From positions 55,742,671 to 55,806,670 of the forward strand of contig NW_019211455.1 of assembly GCF_002443255.2 (NCBI RefSeq): 64,000 nucleotides of DNA, read 5' to 3'. Positions 46,972-59,700 of the stretch are shown here, one piece after another. Origin of the DNA: Varroa destructor. Lineage: Eukaryota; Arthropoda; Arachnida; Mesostigmata; Varroidae. How positions within the stretch are numbered: position 1 is the first letter of the stretch; each line of letters starts with the position of its first letter. The notes below the pieces were generated by a model, which was given only the letters and a program-made list of their open reading frames with translations, made no database searches and was not told where the DNA came from. A program made the position numbers and the translations under genes.

Positions 46972-49900
46972 TTTTTTTATCCCTATCGAAGCCTGGCTTT
47001 CGCATGCTTCACGCAGTTCTACATACAACTTCAAATTTTGAAGAATATAAATTCACATCATGCTAATTTATTAGGTTCTCTCGTGGGAATCACTGCAACC
47101 TCAATCATGTGCTCATTGTGCATCAACAGCTCTAAAAATATATATATATTTATAGCATTATAAATAGAGCTTGAAATAATTAGCTTGGAACAAGATAATT
47201 TTTAATTCTTTTTCGGTGAAAAAACGTTTTTTTTCTTTGGTACCACCCAACGTAGCCGCTGGCCAGGTTATCCGTGGAAAAAGAATAGTCTATAAACCGA
47301 TTGTAGACATAGATGGCGACGCAGATGGAATTGGCTGTCAATAAGACGCAATGGGTTCAATTCTTAATTAACTATAGACGGAATTGATTTATTAAATATT
47401 GAATTGAGTGTGCTTGATCAGCATTTACTTTTTATCAAAGTGACATTACATGCAATATATGCGACACAGTTTATACAACCTTATATTGTACAAATCCGCT
47501 TTCACCTGTATTAGAGCACGGGTCGTTGCTTCAAGTCCCGCCGACGACAGATCAATACCATACAATTCGTGTAAATAGAAAATTATATGTGCATATGCAT
47601 CCTCTACACAAACCCAGTGGCAAGTGGGCTGTCTCCGTAACAATGCGATGATAACATGTTTGGCAATGAAACCGAAATATACATGAGACTCGTGCTGAAT
47701 GTTAAGTGACTGAAATAATACCTAACGGTAGTTAGTCCAACGGTAAATTGTAGCGTACTGGAGGATAATCGTTGGAAAAAATTACTTGGTCATATATATT
47801 GACAAACCCACATTACTTCCTATTTGAAATTGTCTGCTGAGGTCCGCTGTGCCTCATATAGTAGTTTGCGATTATTTAACAGGATGACACGGTAATAAAG
47901 ACAAATAGCGACAAAAAAATGGGTTCACATTTCTCACCGTCAGTCCGATATCTAACTACCATTCTGAATCAACCCTTATGTAACATCTACTTAATCCCCG
48001 CTGTCTATACTGTAAAAAGACCTACTGAATCGTCAGCTGCCCTTTGCGATAGTGGCCCGCCTCGGCCTTGCCGGTTGATAGGCGTGTCCACCTGATCTCG
48101 CTTAAAAGATTAAATTTGGAGCCTGTCGTAAGGGGGGTTCGAATGAAAAACAAGCATGTCGCTCTTGTCAAAACTACTATTAGTGTCTTTGAAGCGGTCT
48201 CAAACGCAGGCAAAGACAAATTGTTTCTGGTTCTATCTATATATTCAAATTGAATTTTGGATTATTTGCTCATTCGGTGAGTACAAATTTACAATTTATC
48301 CTTATTTTTTTTTTTAAATATCTCGCAAATCCGAATTGCAAAATAAATATGTCCTTGCGAGTTGATAAACTGCTGAATGTTTGCTATAAAATTAACTTTA
48401 TACAATCCCATAATAATTCCGGTTTTGTACTGTACAGCTTGCACAGCAGTGACCATTATCTAATCAACAGTAGCACTTTTTTGTTTTTAATCTTCCTTTA
48501 TTGCATTATCGTTAGCTACTACCTCTGTGTAGACTAGCTTTTAGAATTGCGTCTTTTCAACTATAGCATGAAAGACTTGCCTCCTACTAGTGGGAGTAGC
48601 TCTTGTTGAACTTCAGATAGACCCATAAAACAGTTGGGAAACCATACGAACAGCAACCAACGTTAATAATAGTATCCGCTTTCCGGAGTGCTTAAATTCT
48701 CCTGGTAAGTCTATGCCGAATTTCTACCGTGCCTTTTATTCAATTGATTTCTATTCTGTAAGGCTAAGTTATAACAACAGCAGCTGCACAATCGTATGGT
48801 GTGAAATACGCACAGCGAGTACAGAATATTAAAAATAATTACTTACAATGAGACCTGTTTATAGGAGTTTAGAAATCTACCTTTACCCCCTAACTGAATA
48901 TTCCGGTTTAATACGTCCGGCAGTGCCCTTGAGTATCGCTTCGGACGAATGGGCCTTAACACACAGGAAAACGTGTTTACGTCCGATTTTGAACCTTTCT
49001 TTTTGAATTATTTACCCAAGTTAGGTGCTATTAGTATGCGAACGAATCCGCTTCGTTAAGAGAAAAATTCTGACATAACGCATGCCTATGCTGGTGACCG
49101 TAAGTTGTACAATGACGAAGTAATTGTAGGAAGGGTCATTAAACTCATAAATAAAACCAATTGCCACTATCTACATCGATATGGTTTTACCAGATAGCAA
49201 CTCGAAAGACAAAGCTTCGACCTATATAGATTTTCAAGTACTTTGTTTGGATTTTTTATCTCAAATAAATTTCTATAGACTCAAAAGTCACTTTTCTTCA
49301 TTTACTGCTGTGACGAACCCTGATTCCTAAGTCATTCTTGGTAACTCACGTTTTATTTCGCCGCTTCGCTTGGTTTCCGTTTTGCGATATCAATCATCAG
49401 TCGAATGGAATTTGAGGTGTTGAAGATGTATGCCAATTATTCTACTTGTAGAGAAATGAAACGGTTATCCCGTCGGATATTGACCCAGTTGCCCGAGTTC
49501 AGGCGATGAGAGTATGTCGACAGAAAGGTCTTTAATACTACTATTAAGAACAAGCATTGTCAACCGTTGAAGGAAAAATATACCAATGTATTCGCTTAAG
49601 GTCTCCTATGTCCTATAGCCTAAAAGGCGGTGAATCTTCTTGGGAAAATATCCATTACAGGCACCTTTACCATTGGACAATATGACCTGACAGAGTGCGA
49701 CTATAAATATCAGCGGATGAGCCACATGGACCAGTACGGATTTTCGCAAGGAGTCAGTCATTCAACAAAATTCGAGGAGAAAATGCCTTTTCTTGACTAA
49801 ACAACTCATCTTAAGGCGAAGAAGAAAGTTAATAGCAAACTGAATAGGCCATCTGGCCTGAGTTTTCATAAAGTACTGTTAGGCAGTGTAGGGCGAAGTT

Positions 49901-50999
49901 TAAATGTGTGGGCCTAACATGTGACAAAATATTGATGAAAAGGCTATACGACACAGCGAGAAAAAAAACAAAGCCTAACGATAAGAAGGCGACATACCTT
50001 TGTGCAGTCATGTGTCACGTTATGCGATAGAAAATACTGACTTCGAATGACTGCTGCTCCTCCTGCAGTTTGCCCCTGCCACAGACGTTTCGTGCTGGCC
50101 TAGCAAAGGTACAGATCGCTAAACATAAATAAATTATAAATAAATAAAAAAAAAAAAAGACAAATGGACAAGTGTCCATTTAAAACCCCAGATATCACTC
50201 ACTGCTCAGAGCTCGGCTGTAAGCGGGATGGTCGTTAAGGCGTTGACCGTCCAGTACGTTGAGGACCGCCTTCCAGCTATGTCGGCCCGTTATATTTTTC
50301 TAACGATATTTCTCTCGGAGGCTGCTCTGCTAGCCTCGCGGGGTTCATTCGGCCTTCTTTGTTTCACGGCTCTGTAGCGGTTCCTCAGGCTCGATAGGCG
50401 GGCCGACCATACCTAATGCAGCAGGCTAATAGTCCGTAACAGTGTAAAGCCATGAGCTCTGTGGCTGAAGGACATACTCAACAAACGCGCCTGTTTGAAA
50501 CGATGTATATTTCGTTGAAATCGGACATCGGGTCCCGATAAGTAGAACGAGACAAGTGATACCAAGGTAGCGAGGTCGGATAAGATTTTACACATGAAAT
50601 TATTATTTGTCTTATCTTTAAAATGCTGCCCTGTGTTATGGCTGCCACTTTAGAACAACGCGTAATAAATATTTAGTGGTCAACTTGTTGCTCTAACATT
50701 ATTTTGGGGCGCTGATTACCACTACAACTAGATAAGATTAGGATTATTATAGTTTCCTTTTTATACAAACTGCCATCATAGGTGCGATATAGTGCTACCA
50801 TTGACATATCTTACACAGGTCGGTGGCAGCCTCCGTAGCATCAGTAGACACGAAAAAATTTTCTAACTAATTTTATTAATGAAACGGTTTATTAATCAGC
50901 GAATAGAACAGTTGAGGATCATCAGACGATCTAAAAATATACGTAATTATTACTAGGCAGTAGCATAGTGACCTTTGGATACGTTCATCACTTGTTGAA

Positions 51000-51002
<3 letters not shown>

Positions 51003-51032
<30 letters not shown>
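51003..51032. repeat. (TA)n microsatellite
   Basis: TA run of about 30 bases; no flanking repeat shared with the elements at 1.25 and 19.6 kb. Confidence 0.95.
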
Positions 51033-51036
<4 letters not shown>

Positions 51037-53293
51037 TCCGAATTCACGGTGACCAGCAACGTACTATGGTTTGGATCTCGTGGCGCTGTACTCTATAATT
51101 CCAGTGGATGGTAAACATTAATCGTATACAATATTGATTTCAGTTCTGCCGTTGAAATTTTGGCGCCAAAATAATGTAACAATGAGTAACACGTAAGCTC
51201 AAAGATGATATGGGCGGATGATATCTCCACCGATGTATTTATACAATTCTTTGAAATCATAATGCCATTACAGGTCCGTCGCAGCTTCGTTGTCAAACCT
51301 GCACCACGTACGGTTAATTATTACGCCTTTAAGTAATCGTCAATATATATATATAGTCGTGTGTCAAAATTCGAAATCTATTCGATTTCAGAGAGAGAGA
51401 ACGCCATATTTTTACAACTACTTAACTGTAACGTGAGTGAGATTTCTTTCCGTAGATAAGTGATATTCTAGAGCTATACACTCTATACCTTGAGAGCAGA
51501 TACATAAACAAAACAAAAGGCCTTTCTTCTGCTATATTTATGAAACGCCCCAGTTGATATATTGATATTTATTTGACACCTTCAGCAACATTATGTATTC
51601 TTTAGATATTTTAATGTTTCGCGCAAAAGAACAGTCACTTTTTAATCTACGTTTTTGATTATCACCGTCTTTTTTTCAACTGCTTTCCTGACTTATTTTC
51701 CAGTCCGCTCCAATCTCTATGCTTCTATCTAACTCGAGTGTTACCCGAGGACAGAACGGAAGTTTCGCTTAAACTCCATGAGCACTTGTTTGCAAAATTT
51801 CTTCTTTACCTTAACTAGCCGTTGTCAACTCTGATCACTGTCTGGCCAATATGATATTGTACTTATTGCTAAGATCGAATTTTTACCGTGATACGCTACC
51901 GACACAGCTAGTCGTGTACAATGTACGTTTTTATGGGCGCGACAAAGCCCCTGGCCCGCGTTATCTGCTGTCGCTTCAAAGAACTGCCAAAAAAAGAAAG
52001 TACGGCTATCGAAAAAGCAAATTTTGAATGGACAGATCATATTTACCGCCACCTGTTTGTTCACACAACGCAGGCAAACATGGAAGCAGGGCTTACACAG
52101 GCCGATTTTTAGGCCCGCTATGCTTCACATCTCTCTTAACTGTTTAAAGGAGCTTCATCAAAATGATTGATTCTACGTTGTAAACATCCAGCTGATGAAA
52201 TTTTTATCTCATTTTATCCATATCTGTCGCTAAGCGAAAATGTTTCTTTAGGTAACGTAATAACGTTTCTGGTTTCTGACCACCGGCTGGCCGAACGGGT
52301 CGTACTATATGACTTTGTAGCATACTGAACAAGGAGCGCATTTTACCATGAAGATAACACTGGATCATCATAATTCAAGTTTTAGATCGGAATTCCGGAG
52401 TATTATCTCTGAATCGGCCTCTGTCATGTATTTCATGAATCAGCTTGAATTTGGTTTATGTATACATTCATTAAGCCCCTAGATCATCAAAGAACCGTTG
52501 TTATACTCATAATTGCTCGCTTCGTTTACGCCTAATTTAGTCATCAATTGTATATTGTACGCCTACCAGTTCGATAAGTCCTTAGAGAGGCTTGTTCGCC
52601 AAACGCTTGCATAGAAGCTAATGGTTTATTGATAGCTTGCTTCTATCTATTGATTTATGCGTTAACGAGTAAATCTAATCGAGATTTGTTTTTTAACATT
52701 CGACTAAAAATTTGTCCATAAATCAAACAAATAAAACTGTTTAGCGCCAGCCTACAGACAGGCCGTCCCTATGGGCCACTTGTCTACTCCATTTCGTGAC
52801 CACGCTTAAAGTGATACTAGGAATACCATGACACGGTTATGTGATTTCATCGGCCTATAAAGTGACGGGTAAACGATATGGCTAGCTTGACAAAATGCTG
52901 AATCGATTTCATAAATATATAATAGCAGCCTAACAATTTAAAGGGTGGCTTATCGAACTGAATTGCTCAGCCGTAGAGAATTTCATAGTGCTCTATTTAA
53001 ATTTCTGGTAAAATCATTGCAGAATGATTAGGGTGCGAATAGATTGAATTAACTTGAAAAACCAATACAATGCCCCAAAACAGCTTTTTCAAGAAAAATA
53101 CAAATTGTCCACACCGCCATTTGTTTTTATAGTCTTCGCATCCCTCTGTTGTGCATAGGTAACTATGTTTGCCTACTACGATATCCTCTTTTGTTCGCTA
53201 TAAAGTTAAAGGAACACATGTAATCTAATGAATTTTCCCTTGAATTTTTTTCAACTAAGATTAAAAAATGAAATTCTATTGGACTTAGAGATA

Positions 53294-53296
<3 letters not shown>

Positions 53297-53353
<57 letters not shown>
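53297..53353. repeat. longest (TA)n microsatellite in the window
   Basis: TA run of about 56 bases ending in CACACA. Confidence 0.95.
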
Positions 53354-53360
<7 letters not shown>

Positions 53361-54499
53361 AAACTTATGTATCTTTCACGAAGTTCATCGGCTAGTTTTC
53401 TCAGTGGAATAGACTCCTTCAAAGAGCAGTACACCGATCAAGGTTTTTAGGACCTGACAGAGTTAGGTAATCAACGGCCTCATCGGTGCCAATGGTCTAG
53501 TGATATCTTTTTGAGAGCTAGAAGCTTGCGTTTCGTCAGCAACATCTGGCAGTAAGCCCCCCGCTTGTTGCGACTGTGATGACAACGGATTTCTTAGAAA
53601 CGACCTTTCTCAAGAATGAAGAAAAGGAACGCAAGATCCTTTTGCTGATAAGCTACCTATGGTTGTTCGACAAGCGACGAATTATCTTACCTCGATGTAG
53701 ATATCAGTGCATCTAGTGATTGCATATTTTATAGGCCTTACTTCTTGCGTTCTTCGGCGCTGACAACGGCCGATGACTTAATGATTACTCTAATATACGC
53801 AAACACAAACAGGCCTTTTTCGTGTTCGATGTGGATCAAGCCTCAGGTTCTTCAGATTCAGTACCATGAGTAGTTTTTCCATTCCTGTTTGCCGCTTTAG
53901 CACGTACAGCCGCTGGCATCTTTGTTACTTTCGATAGCAGGATAACAGAAAGAAAGCCCAAGTGCACGTTCCAGTAAGAAAAACAACTTAGGGCACGAAA
54001 AGTCCCCATCTGATATCTTTGGTAGTTTATAGCTTAGAACTTGTCGACACTGTAAACTTAATTTTGTAAAGTACAGCTCAGATGAGGCCAGAAATAGTCA
54101 TACCATTAATGTTACATTATTCAAGGTAGCAGTAATGTATTTCATTGGAAACGCAATTTTATTGTTTTGTTCTGTCGATCTAGGTTGCTTCTGTTTGTCT
54201 GATGAACCGAATAACAGCACTACCCCGTGCGATAATTCGGAATTTTTTTTTCGGGAAACAGGCGCAGGTTAAACGAGTGAACTTCGAGACACTGGCTCCT
54301 ACCACTCAAGATTTTTTTTATAGCTGACAGCTCACAGTTGTCTCTTCTACGACAAGCCTCGATAACTTTACCTGTAATTTTCTATTGCTCCAAGAACCTA
54401 TCAGGGTGGCAGGGGCTTCAATATGAGTACTAATCAGGAGAAGCAATTACAACTAAGTTTATTGCCTCTCGTATTTCTAGTCGGATGTTTATAGTGTCA

Positions 54500-54600
54500 A
54501 CAACGCGTGTCTGCGCCCAGATTCGAACTTAGAGCTCGCCCTTGTTTCGACGGTTGAATGGCAAACACTTGACCAGTGAACCATGATCAACAACTTCACC
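54500..54600 (-). mobile_element. tRNA-derived SINE head
   Basis: On minus, TGGTTCACTGG (54583-54573) matches a polymerase III A box and AGTTCGAATCT (54529-54519) a B box, spaced about 43 bases apart as in tRNAs. The acceptor and anticodon stems do not close, so it is a tRNA-derived repeat, not a tRNA gene. The stretch after the B box resembles that at 7.09 kb, suggesting one family. Confidence 0.5.
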
Positions 54601-54899
54601 GAGGTCATCATTAGTGAGTAACACAGCGGATAAGCTAGTGATGGCTCTGCATTAAGTGGCGGCTAGACTTCGAGAAGAGCGAGAGAAAGGCTGGATCTGG
54701 GTAGGCAGACATTTATCTAGAGCTACCGCTCTCACAGTCCAGCTTGACAGCATGCGAGAGCAGCCGCAGACGAGCACTGCCCTCTTTTAATCAGCTGTTG
54801 CCACACTCTTTTGAGCAGCATCCAGTAGGACATTGCCCGTTCGCTTGCCTGCGTCTTATTGAAAGGCAGCGAAACGAGCGTCTGAAAGGAGTCGTCAAC

Positions 54900-56561
54900 G
54901 GCGGTTGATACAAACAATGTAACGTTTACGACGAGCAAGCACTGTGCCGCTCTGCTGCTGCCGTCGCTCTTAGCTCGAGTTGCCGGCGGCGTAAGTAAGA
55001 GTTGAACACCGCGCCAGCCCCGGCCACTGACAGCGACGAACGAAAGATGCTGGCCAGCCGGCTAGCTCTCTGCTCTGTCAGCCGGCCGGCCGGCCGGCCG
55101 GTCGGTCGGTCGGTCGGTCGGTCGCTCGATTGGTCGGTCGGTCGCTCGATTGGTCGGTCGGTCGCTCGATTGGTCGGTCGGTCGGTCGGTCGCTCGATTG
55201 GTCGGTCGGTCGGTCGGTGGACGCTGTGCCCTTTCTCAATCAGGTTTCTCTGTTTTATCCATTAGAGCTGCTGTTCCTATTGCTTGCTAGCTCGCTGACT
55301 CGTTGTCGTCGTCGTCGTCGCAGGCAGCTAACCAGGCAGACAGGTTGATTTGCCGCTGCTGGTGGCTGAGACGCCGGCCGACTCAAGACGACATGAGCCG
55401 AGTGCGGCGCTCAACGACGAACGGGCGGTGGTAGAGAAGAAATGAGAAAATTAGAGGGTGAGACCATCACACCACCGGCATCAACAGCAGCGCGACCATT
55501 CCACATCACATCACGACGACCACGACCACCGCAAACTGCCGCAGTCAGTCCACCGCTGCTGGGCACTCGGCAGCAGCCCCAAAAGTCGTCGTCGCCAGCG
55601 CCGCCGGCTTCATTTGCATACAAGGCCCGAACGGAGTGCACGTCAGCGCCTTCATTCAAAGACCGAAGCGGACGGCAGAGCCCATCCGGCCTGCATCTAA
55701 TTCCACGCCAGTCGTACGCGGTTCTCTGAGTCAGCGAGCAGACAAACGAACTGTAAACCAATCAGCCGGTTCGGGCTCTTCCTATTCGCTTCGTCTAGCT
55801 GTTCGTGAACTTGTTTTTGTTGTTGTCGACGTTCTCGGTTGCGCGCTGACGCGTGTTTCTGTTTCTGTTGCTGTTGCTGCTGTTATTGTTGTTGTTCTTG
55901 TGGTGGCATTACCGGTAACGTCGATAGCGGTGCCTGCGGCAGTTACTGCTCGTTGTAGCTAAAATTTTCAAACCTTCATCTTCGATATTGTTGCTATTGT
56001 TGTTGTTGTTGTTACTACTGCTGCCGTTATTGTTGTTGTCGACAACGGCGGCGTTGGCTTTTGCAACAAGGCAGACCCGCCACTGTCAAGAAGCAACTAA
56101 TGTCCAGTGGCGAACGAACGGACGAACGAACGAATTTCGCCCAAGAGTTCCTCTTTTTCTCTACCAGCTTTGCTTCAGTGCCGGCGAGTGTTGCCGGACT
56201 TATACGACTCACGGCTGCGTGAGGTGTGACAGGAACGGGAGGTTTCACGTTCTTTTTTTCTTTGTTTTTCCCTATCTTTACTTTTCGTCCGTACTACTTT
56301 CTGGTTCTCGTTGGCGATTGTGGCGGTGTGCTTCGGCCGGCGGAGAAAGGTAGTGATCTCCGTTAGACACCGGAACCTACATTGGAACGCACGAAGTTGA
56401 GTGATTTAAGCTGAATCAAACTACGACGAAGAGTGGAGGTGGTGGAGTGACACCTGTTTAACGCGCCCGCTTCAGAACATCATATAGAATAGACTGAAGG
56501 CAAACATTTGGCTGCATACTATAGTGTGGTGTTCTGTTAGTACTAGAAGTAATCGTTGAAG
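54900..56561 (+). promoter_or_regulatory. GC-rich island: promoter and 5' leader of the desaturase gene
   Basis: About 1.6 kb of markedly GC- and CG-rich sequence ends at the desaturase start codon. It contains the GGTC minisatellite, CAG/GTC-type trinucleotide runs, and GTT and TTG repeats near 55860-56035. All long open frames here (for example poly-Leu at 55988) are low-complexity side effects on either strand. No TATA box stands out; a dispersed CpG-type promoter is likely. A 5' UTR intron cannot be excluded. Confidence 0.5.
55081..55218. repeat. GGCC/GGTC tetranucleotide minisatellite
   Basis: CCGG repeats pass into GGTC repeats arranged as a higher-order 20-bp unit, GGTCGGTCGGTCGCTCGATT, present about four times with one expanded unit. 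It lies about 1.35 kb upstream of the desaturase ATG. Confidence 0.95.
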
Positions 56562-56760
56562 ATGTCAATCACACAATCAGTTACACAGGAAGAGCTACAC
56601 AAGCAGCAAAGGGTCAAAGGGGCGAAATTTGCCACCGCTGATGATTATCGAATAAAGCTCGTCTGGCGAAATGTCATTCTCATGGGCTACCTTCACATTA
56701 TTTCCATCTACGGCCTATACCTGATTGCGACGCAGGCCATGTGGAAAACTGTTGGATGGG
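56562..56760 (+). CDS. acyl-CoA delta-9 (stearoyl-CoA) desaturase, first coding exon
   Basis: ATG at 56562 opens 66 codons, ending in a good donor G|GTACGT at 56761, phase 1. The text LVWRNVILMGYLHIISIYGL followed by YLIATQAMWKTVGW matches the family signature (VWRNVIL-x-x-Y-L-H-x-x-x-x-Y-G-x-Y-L) at the first membrane helix. The enzyme is an ER di-iron protein that puts a double bond at C9 of stearoyl- or palmitoyl-CoA. The three histidine boxes lie in later exons; none was seen up to 64000, so the first intron is at least about 7 kb or the gene is cut by the window edge. The variable N-terminus is short and hydrophilic, as usual. Confidence 0.85.
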
Positions 56761-59700
56761 GTACGTACTAGTAACTCTGATTAGCCTCGCTACGTGTATC
56801 GTATAAGTTACTGCTGTAGACATTGTTGTTGCTCACTGAAATTCTCGTTTGGCAAATGCGTGCTTCTTAATTCTGTTCCATCCACATGCAAAAGCGTCAC
56901 TATCTTATACGCGTAAAAATTACTTGCGTATGTCGTATCGTTCGTTGTACATTTCACAGTACATTTCACTGTTCGAAGTACATTTCACAAAATTAGCTGT
57001 CGACTGATAAAGTTATTAAATGTAGGGAGAACTCTTTCATGTAAGGTCTCGTTTTCGTGCAACGACGCCGTTTCAATCAATACGGCCTCTATCCATTCGT
57101 GATAATTTTCTGAATAGAATTTGTTTTTTCTACAAACAGGCCTTCGATCCCAGTGAATTTGGCGTGGGCCATCAGGTTAAACGTTTTTTGAGCTAATAAA
57201 TCGAGTATGCTACTTTCTACCATACTCTCATATCGACCGCCGACATTGTAGCGCGGGTAATTATACGCTTTCGGTATTCAACAGTTGCCATTAACACTAA
57301 ATGAAATAAGGCATATAGATTGTTGCAGCAGCGATATCTTATGAGTTTGTGTAATCTCTACGACTTGGGATAATAATAAGAAAAAAAAAAAAAAAAAACT
57401 CTATCTAGCGAGAAAACGCGAATAAAACAATTGGCACGGTAATTGGACACAAGCCCAATTCAGGCCGACAATAGTTATTCAAATCTTTGCTCTCAGCAGA
57501 TATATATCAGCAGATATATATGGTAAATAAAGCAAAGAGAATTCAATTAAATGTAGTACTTTCTCGCATTATAAACCATGCACGTTATTCGAAACAGAAC
57601 GATGGAATCACGTAACCGTTCGTAATTGCCAATAGGTACCCGTTTTGTGAAATCACTGAAGCCACAGTAATAGAAACTTTCTGTCGAAATAGTTACCCCC
57701 TTCTAGCTTTTAATTTGGACCGAAACATAGTGACAGTCATAACAAGCACGAAAACAAAAAGTCATCGCAAATTTTATGTCTACGAAATGAAGAACGCTGG
57801 CCTAATCGTTCAGCAGAGCTGGCTGGTGGACTCTCATTGATCTTCCATCGCTGGCTTCTATATTTAGACGCATTCTACCCAACTCCGATTCATGTAAATA
57901 CATCCCTATCAGGTTGTAATTTGTACAGGCTCGTACACGTCGCTTTTGAAAACTTAGCGCGTCCAAATTGTATCGCAGAATGTTTTCACTTATAGCAGCT
58001 GATCGAGGTCACCACTGCTAAAACCACAGCGTATTCATGATAGATGCTCGTTATATACACAGGTATTTCTAAATAATATTATGTTACGGATAAATCTCGT
58101 GACCGTTATCTGACCTGCCGCCTCCAACTTATGTGGTCTATTCGTTGCGTGCTATCGAACGGTTGGGTCATGCTTTTCTTTAATCAAGCATATTAAGACC
58201 TATCCTGTTATCAGGTCTTATGCTAAAAGACACGCTTAAGGTCTGACCTAGCGGCAAATCGATCAATATAAATTACTAGCTATACAGATACAGATCTATG
58301 TCGCACTATCTAATGTATCAATGAATGCTTTTATTGTGTCCGTTTAGTCGGCAGCTTTCCAATGGTGCTCCCACAATGATCTTGATACCGGCAAACGTGA
58401 ACACTTCCTCGCTTGAGTACGTTTACTAGCGAAAAAGGCTCAAGTCTACTTGACTTAATTACAGTGTACATGTTTTGATTTATAATACTGTTATAGGCCT
58501 AAATTACGTAGAGATTTTACGGGAACAGTCCAGCTATAAAAATGTTATTATTATTATTTATTCAAGCTGAATTATAATAGACTCGCCACAGACTCTGTGA
58601 ACTCGACGGCCAGAATCAATTGCTTAGTCTTTACTGACAAACGATGAGGGCCCTACAAGGCGCAATATACGTATAAAAATAAAATAAACGAACTTGGTAC
58701 TTGTTATCTATGCGCATTTGACTCAGGGAACAAGCTTCTGGATCAGTGTTTGTCTTAGGTCGATTTCCATTACTCCAAAAAGCTCGAATCTTCGAATACG
58801 AATACCGACCACTTGCCAAAAAAAGAAGCAGCTGCCCCACCTATAGGTTGATGCCATTTTTAAAGTGCATACCCTCCTTAGCACGTATGGATACGGCCAG
58901 AGCACAGAATCTTTTAGCAGTCAGTATTTTTTTAATTAACGTGTAGCAGTTTGTAACAGATTTTTCTAGCGCTCTTCTGCTTCTTTGAAAATACGTAATA
59001 TTTGACCCTTTAAACAGTTTTAAATCTTTGTCGTTCCCGTAACAAATCAAAGACGCCTCTTCAATCGAAGTCATTCGATTTCGAACATAGGGAACATTAT
59101 CCAACGTATGAATATTATGGGATGTACAAACATGGCGTGCCCGAGGTTTAATTACTGCTGCTTTCTACTGGACTCTTGTCGAATCAACTGTTCCTACCTG
59201 ACGAAAAACAACAAAACTACATTTTAAACTCAACGAAAACTTTGGCCTTAACGATTTTCAACCACGTCAAGATGCAAAGTTCATTCGACGGGCCGTTTCT
59301 AATCGCTCCTTTTGTCGGTCGTTGGGTACCTATGTTTGGGAATCTAGGCACAAAGGCAGGACACAGCCTAACGCGGCAACAAGGGAAGGCTTACTGTGTC
59401 TGTATGTACACGGTGTGATTTTAGGTGGGCCAAGACGAAACTGTGCAACGCTGTGTTTTGTGGTCAGCAATTATCGTCGCCTCAACTGGCCGGCACGCCA
59501 AGACATCCACGTTGAATATGTCCGTTCACCGTTGAAGGTCGCTTTCGTCACCCTGATGGTTAGTTAAATTTTCTTCATCTAATGCTGCTTCCATTGATTC
59601 TCTACAGCGAGGCAAACCAGCACGCAGCTGAACTGTATGACTGAACTAAGCTCGCAGTCAAATGTGAACGAACTGTCTCTATTATTGTTGAACAAACGCA

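Larger units (their letters stand above)
46467..54480. other. gene-poor stretch
   Basis: No gene could be built. The host gene's first exon and promoter should lie near its left side but were not recognised. The 168-codon plus frame at 46657-47163 lacks an ATG start and spans a TG repeat. Other notes: a TTCGAATG B-box-like word near 48138; a coherent 46-codon piece at 49660-49800 after a TACAG acceptor (GTFTIGQYDLTECDYKYQRM) that may be a decayed element; a GC-rich block at 50200-50420; and a minus-strand 27-codon frame with Met near 53919 ending THGTESEEPEA. Confidence 0.3.

Noticed and set aside
46657..47163. Longest uninterrupted frame in the window after SMPD2 (168 codons, plus)
   Set aside because: Starts on TTG, spans a TG repeat and T run, and has no motif, splice logic or composition shift. 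Read as chance in AT-rich DNA.
53163..53357. Frame with alternating Tyr-Ile
   Set aside because: Translation of a (TA)n microsatellite.
54500..54600. Functional tRNA gene
   Set aside because: A and B boxes are present but acceptor and anticodon stems do not pair; better read as a SINE head.
55411..56353. Several frames of 70-120 codons on both strands, including a poly-Leu stretch
   Set aside because: All arise from GC-rich trinucleotide and GTT/TTG repeats in the desaturase 5' region and lack any family motif.
56947..56988. CRISPR-like array
   Set aside because: Three 11-base words with unequal tiny spacers in a eukaryotic intron; not a CRISPR structure. No array was seen elsewhere.
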